DNA of 64,000 nt from Pholis gunnellus (lineage: Eukaryota; Chordata; Actinopteri; Perciformes; Pholidae). The position numbers and the translations under genes are program-made. The stretch is taken from positions 6,758,280 through 6,822,279 of the forward strand of contig OU342821.1 of assembly GCA_910591455.2 (NCBI GenBank), read 5' to 3'. Under the pieces are notes generated by a model. The model saw nothing but the letters and a program-made list of their open reading frames with translations, had not been told where the DNA came from and made no database searches. Position 1 is the first letter of the stretch, and every line of letters begins with the position of its first letter. This document shows, piece after piece, positions 59,181-64,000 of the stretch.

Positions 59181-60708
59181 GTTTCTTCAAATGAGACAAC
59201 AAATTTAACATAAAGGGCGGAAGCATTACTTTGTGCAATTCTACTGTGAACAAAAAGTAAGAAGAAACGATGCAGACAATATCAGCACATCTTTGTTTCA
59301 ACAATGTTCTAAATCAGTGCTCAGTCTATATTGGACTGCAGGTAACCATAGCAACAGTGCTTCTGATAAGATGAGATGGATTGAGCTTTGTTCATCCCAA
59401 AGGAACTTTACGTGCCCAAGAAACTCAGTGATTCGAGCGAAAAAGTTCATTCTTGGAAAAAATAGTTTGACAACAAAATAACTCTGTAGAAGCTTTTCCT
59501 GGAGCTTTGAACCACATCTCACAGTCTCTCTGTACATTGTATACATAGTTCCAGTAAAATTGGAAATTGAATGGAATGTTGACAACCATTAAACACAGTC
59601 TTTGCTTTGGGCCAAGCACAATAGCACAAAAATAATACTCTGAGATGTTTTTGATGAATGAAATAATAGATTTCATCGCGTCCACTTTGTAGATTATTTT
59701 CATATATCCAGACAACTCATTGTGTATTTTTGCTTTCATATGCAATACTCACAGAAACATGTTATTGTGTGGTGATGTCTGTGCTCGGGCTTTTTGGTTT
59801 TCTCTCACATTTACTCTGACTTTGTAATTCATGGTATGACTCTGACTTTGAATAAAGTTTAAAAACTTTGAATAGCATCTTTTATCCAACTTTTTATAGT
59901 TATATATGTTTATAAAAAGTATATATATATATATATTCCAGAAGGACAGTTTAAAAAAAAGTACCAAGAACGATGCAGGAGAACCAGGAACATCGTTTTT
60001 TTTTTTAATTTTTATTCCACGCATTCTTCTTTCTTGTCAAAACCTTAAAAAAAATACATTACCCACAATGCAACTTGCCCACCGACAGTTCGGTTGGAGA
60101 TTCAAGCTCCATCAGAGATGAGGAGCCGGCTACAGAGGTCTGGTAAGCTCACTTCTTTTTAACTCCTCACCCCAAGATGGGTTTTTTTACTTTCAAACTT
60201 GAAGTCTTCTTCCCCAGCCAACACTGACTTAAGTGACATCACTTGAGGCAATTCATCAGAGAGCACAGAGAAAAGTCTTTATACAACTTGTTTCACGTCT
60301 GTTTACAGGTGAAAAATCAGTTGAGTTCCCTTTCAGCAGTATCAGCCCAAGAGAATATGTGGAACATCAGGTTCAGTCATGTAATGCAAGACCAACAATG
60401 CGGAGTCTCAGGTCAGTAGTTTAGGAGTGTTTTCTTCACCAGCTCCTTTAAAATATGTGCTACAGTCAACTTCATCACTGCCCCCTCCATGTGTGTGTGT
60501 GTGTGATTGATACGTTGTTTGTACAGTACAAGCCCGTACAGAAGAGTCGCCGAACCTGTCAGAAGCGACCGAACCTCTGTCACCTCGCAGGAATGCTGTC
60601 TTTGAGAGGTGGCAGACGATTGGTCGATCCGGCCGATCCTTGGCAGGTGGAAATAAACCTGTCTGAAAATCATCTGCACAGAGTTGGGTGGAGCCACTGC
60701 AAAAAGAG

Positions 60709-60774
60709 TTAAATACCGAGACTAACACCTGAGATCTTCAAACTGGGGTGTGAAGACCGTCTGCAGTAGCACAG
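60709..60774 (+). promoter_or_regulatory. anxa1: Likely anxa1 core promoter and non-coding first exon
   Basis: A TATA-like TTAAATA at 60709-60715 is followed by a stretch ending in the donor agcacag|gtgagg at 60774/60775. The matching acceptor (ccctctacag) ends at 60869, 45 bp before the start codon. A non-coding first exon is usual for annexin A1 genes. Confidence 0.5.
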
Positions 60775-60914
60775 GTGAGGTTTTTTTAATGTTTTCAATA
60801 TGAAATATTTTAAATCAACTTTTAAAGTTGATTTATTTTTCTTTCTTGTTTTCTTTTTACCCTCTACAGAAATAGTTTTTTTGTTTCTGGATATAACTTT
60901 ACTGCCAAGGAAAC

Positions 60915-63701
60915 ATGTCCTTCTTCAAGAAATTCTTCAAAGATGTCATCCGTAAAAAAACAGACCCTGATGATGACACCGTTAATGTGAGTACAAAGAG
61001 CAACTACTCATGAGGAGAATACACCTGTTGTTGGCTAACCACAGTTTAGTTTGGGTTTAACATGACGGTCCTCCAGTTTTTAATCCTGCAATTCAAATCA
61101 ACATTTACATTTTACAGACAATTGAAAGTTAATGAGAATCTTCGGTGCTTGAACTTGAGTATTTGGATTCCCTCTGAATTTGATTGTTTTTCATATAAAA
61201 TGACTGAATCAAAAACCATCTTCAAAACTGAAAATAATCTACAGCTTTGTAGACTTCCATTGGTGAGTGAAACATTTGTATTTCTGTCTGTTCTAGGTGA
61301 AGGGTAAACCCAAACCCAAGTATTATGGAACAGTCACCCCGTATCCCAACTTCAATGCCAGCCGAGATGCCTCCACTCTTCAGAGCGCCATTGAGAGTAA
61401 AGGTGTGTGTGGGCTCATGTTATCTTAAGAGTGTTCTCATGCTTTCAAGGTTGGGTTAGATGTTTTTGCAGATGGTGTATGTGAAAAAAACAAGTCAAGC
61501 TGCTCCTCTGCTTTTCATCATTTAAATGAACCTGGGAGTTTTTTAAAGACCCAAATATTCTCCCAGGACTCCAAATGTCTGTCTTAGAGGCTGTGCTTTA
61601 ATAAAGAAAGTAAGCTAAAGTACAACTTGTCTCTCACAGACGTGGACGAGGATGTGATCATTGCCATCCTGGTGAAGAGAAGCAACGAGCAGAGACAGAA
61701 GATCAAAGTAGTTTATGAAGCGTCCACTGGGAAGGTGAGGGATTCATTTCTCATGAAGACAGAGCCGAGTATGGTCAAATGAATAATACAGGAACAAGCT
61801 GAACGCAGGTCTGGAAAAAACACTGACACGTGAGATGTCCAGCAAACCTCCCTCTGACCTCGCAGTGTAAAGTCTTTTCAGCTTTCAGGGATTTGCAAAA
61901 CAAATAAGGTCAAATGTTGTGAGGGCAACAAGTCATTCACCCGAGATCCACTGCATTGAAATTAAAGCTACGTTTGCAGTCCTTATTTTCTCATATCAGC
62001 CCACTTGGTTTACGTTGTATAAGTTGTTTACCTGTTTTATTTGTGTCTCATTATTTCCACCTAAAGAAAGATGATGTAGCTTTTGAAAGTGAATTCAATA
62101 CACTCAAGGGCTTTGCTGCTACAACTGTGCTTTGTCTGGTACGACCATCATAGTGGCTAAATAGTTAATAATGTGTTACTGACACTGCTGAGTCGGTGTT
62201 CTGACTATAGTGTCCATTTGCGCTATTGTTACAGTATGTTATATTACGTCAGAGATGACCATTTTAATTGGTCAAAATAAGGTTTAAACGGAACCATTTA
62301 ACTGGTTTTAGCACAAAAGTAAACATGCACACCTCACCAGAAACATGTTTGCTGTGTTCTGCTAGTGGTACCGTTCAGCTCGCTGACGTTTTCAAAGCAC
62401 CTGACTCAAGAATATCTCAAGAGAATCAAGACTTGTGGCAACAGTGGACGCTGTTCAGCAAAATATATGTAGTCTTTCCAGACATGCCCTTGTTTGTTGT
62501 ATCAAAAATATACATAATGTGGCAGATGGTATAATCTTCCAGAATACAACAACAACAACCACACACACATGATGGCTTTAACTTTCTGCAGCAGTCGGAG
62601 TCTGTTTTGAAATGCCATGATTCCATTGAACCCTCATGCTGCCATGCTGCTGTTCCCTGTGTCTTGCAGAGGCTGGATAAAGATCTGAAGTCTGTTCTCA
62701 GGTCAGATTTAGAGGACATATCTCTAGCCCTGCTCATGGATCCGATCCACTTCGATGCCTACCTGCTCAGGAAGGCCACAAAGGTAACTCAGCGGTTTAT
62801 GTACTATATACGTATCATTATCATCAATTATTTCCAAATCTCACTCTCAAAGTTACTTTTCATTTGAGTAGTTTAGCTTAGCTGTATCTGGCATTTGTTG
62901 GCAATATGGATCATGTTTGTATACCACTTATGTTGTTATTGTGTTTAAAGAGTCCGATGAAACAAATGTTTTGAATTTAGTCACACTCAGCATTTGCTCT
63001 TTTCTAACAGGGTTTCGGCACACATGAAGACATCCTGGTGGAGATTCTGGCTACAAGGTCAAACCAGAACATTCGAGAGATCCAGAGGGTCTTCAAAGAA
63101 GGTTTGGCCGGATTCAATGCAGCTACTCTGTTATTTGTTTTCGTGAACATGCTGAGCTCTGAGATCCTGAAAGGTTTTCACATTTAACGTAACCTCTGAG
63201 GTATTTACCTGAGTGTCTCTGGTGCAGCCAGCAGTAAAACAACACCGTGTTCTTAGACCGTGCAGCACTGTAATCAGTCATGAGGACTTTAAACTTCTAA
63301 ACAACAGCTATAACCACCACCTTGTCCCAAATATGTTAGTGCAAAGTCTGTTGTCTTTGTGCTGAAATGCTCTTTGTCCCTCAGAGTACGAAACAGATCT
63401 GGAGAAGGTTATTGAGGATGAGACCAGCGGTGACTTCACCACGGCCCTTCTGGCCATGTTGAAAGCAAACAAAGACGAGAGCACGGAAGTCGACAACAAT
63501 CTGGCCCGAAAGGATGCAGAGGTAAAAAAATCTACTTTGAACTATTCAAAAACATTCAACGTGTCAGCAAATCCTCATTCAAACATAAGACTGTTTTCTA
63601 CCCGTAGATTCTGTTTGAGGCAGGTGAGAACACCAAAGGAATCAACATTTCTGCCTTCATCGACATCCTGACCACGAGGAACGCGAAGCAGCTCGCAAAG
63701 A
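60915..63701 (+). CDS. anxa1: Annexin A1, N-terminal part (cut by the right edge)
   Basis: Annexins bind acidic membranes in a Ca2+-dependent way; A1 also acts in inflammation control. Seven coding exons are visible: 60915-60986, 61297-61402, 61640-61734, 62670-62783, 63011-63101, 63385-63521 and 63608-63701. They give 236 residues plus one base, and the reading continues past the window. The N-terminal arm is short, hydrophobic and basic (MSFFKKFFKDVIRKK). Repeat 1 starts near residue 52, repeat 2 has the type II Ca2+ loop KGFGT at 129-133, and repeat 3 is reached with ETSGDFTTALLAML and ILTTRNAKQLAK. GTVTPYPNF before repeat 1 is typical of annexin A1 (human SAVSPYPTF). Adjacency to tmc1 supports the call. 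The repeat 1 loop reads SKDVDED, with Asp in place of the usual Gly. Fish carry several anxa1 copies and I cannot say which one this is. 63702-64000 is intron with a (CA)n run. Confidence 0.93.
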
Positions 63702-64000
63702 GTGAGTGCTTGAAATGTCGGAATGCTTTAGCTGTGGTTGATTCATCAGAGGCTGAATCTGCCAAACACCTTTATTTCAAAGAGTACACACACACACACA
63801 CACAAACACACCTGGAAAAACAGGTGGAACCGCACTCTGTCAGGTAATGGGTGGAACACACCCAGCAGTGGAGGAACAATACGGAGCAAAGTAGGCTAAT
63901 AATTCTTTGTTAAACTATCTTTATCATCCACGGTTCACTCATTTGAAGGAAAACAGAAACAGTTGTTTAGATTGATGTATCAAGTGAAGGTTTATTTAAG

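Noticed and set aside
59885..59937. Short inverted repeat (actttttata / tataaaaagt) followed by (TA)n
   Set aside because: Ten-base AT-only arms next to a TA microsatellite are expected by composition.

Overview
This is nuclear DNA from a ray-finned fish, probably a spiny-rayed (percomorph) teleost. The evidence is short GT-AG introns, a 17-residue fish-type melanin-concentrating hormone encoded in one exon, dispersed repeats I recognise from percomorph genomes, and a gene order that mixes human 9p13 and 9q21 neighbours.

Layout from left to right: the last two exons of npr2 (+, cut by the left edge); spag8 (+, six coding exons, directly after npr2 as in human 9p13); a 5.5 kb intergenic stretch; the single-exon prepro-MCH gene pmch (+); an 18 kb stretch without genes but with repeats, a foldback MITE and a dead LINE fragment; ccnb1 (cyclin B1, -, nine coding exons); zfand5 (+, divergent from ccnb1, non-coding first exon inferred); tmc1 (+, 20 coding exons); and anxa1 (+, seven coding exons visible, cut by the right edge). 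The block zfand5-tmc1-anxa1 matches human 9q21, except that aldh1a1, which lies between TMC1 and ANXA1 in human, is not visible.

The genes do not form one pathway. They cover cGMP signalling (npr2), a ciliary/sperm microtubule inner protein (spag8), a hypothalamic and pigment-aggregating hormone (pmch), the G2/M switch (ccnb1), ubiquitin/proteasome stress handling (zfand5), the hair-cell mechanotransduction channel (tmc1) and a Ca2+/phospholipid-binding protein (anxa1). What links them is ancient synteny.

All exon borders were placed by hand from reading frame plus splice sites. All coding joins keep the frame. Every intron is GT-AG except one GC-AG intron in ccnb1. No previously undescribed gene system was found. 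The best leads are structural and regulatory: a perfect 24-bp hairpin, a 207-bp foldback element, CTCF-like motifs, a textbook CCAAT/CHR promoter on ccnb1, and lineage-specific low-complexity tails in tmc1, zfand5 and npr2.
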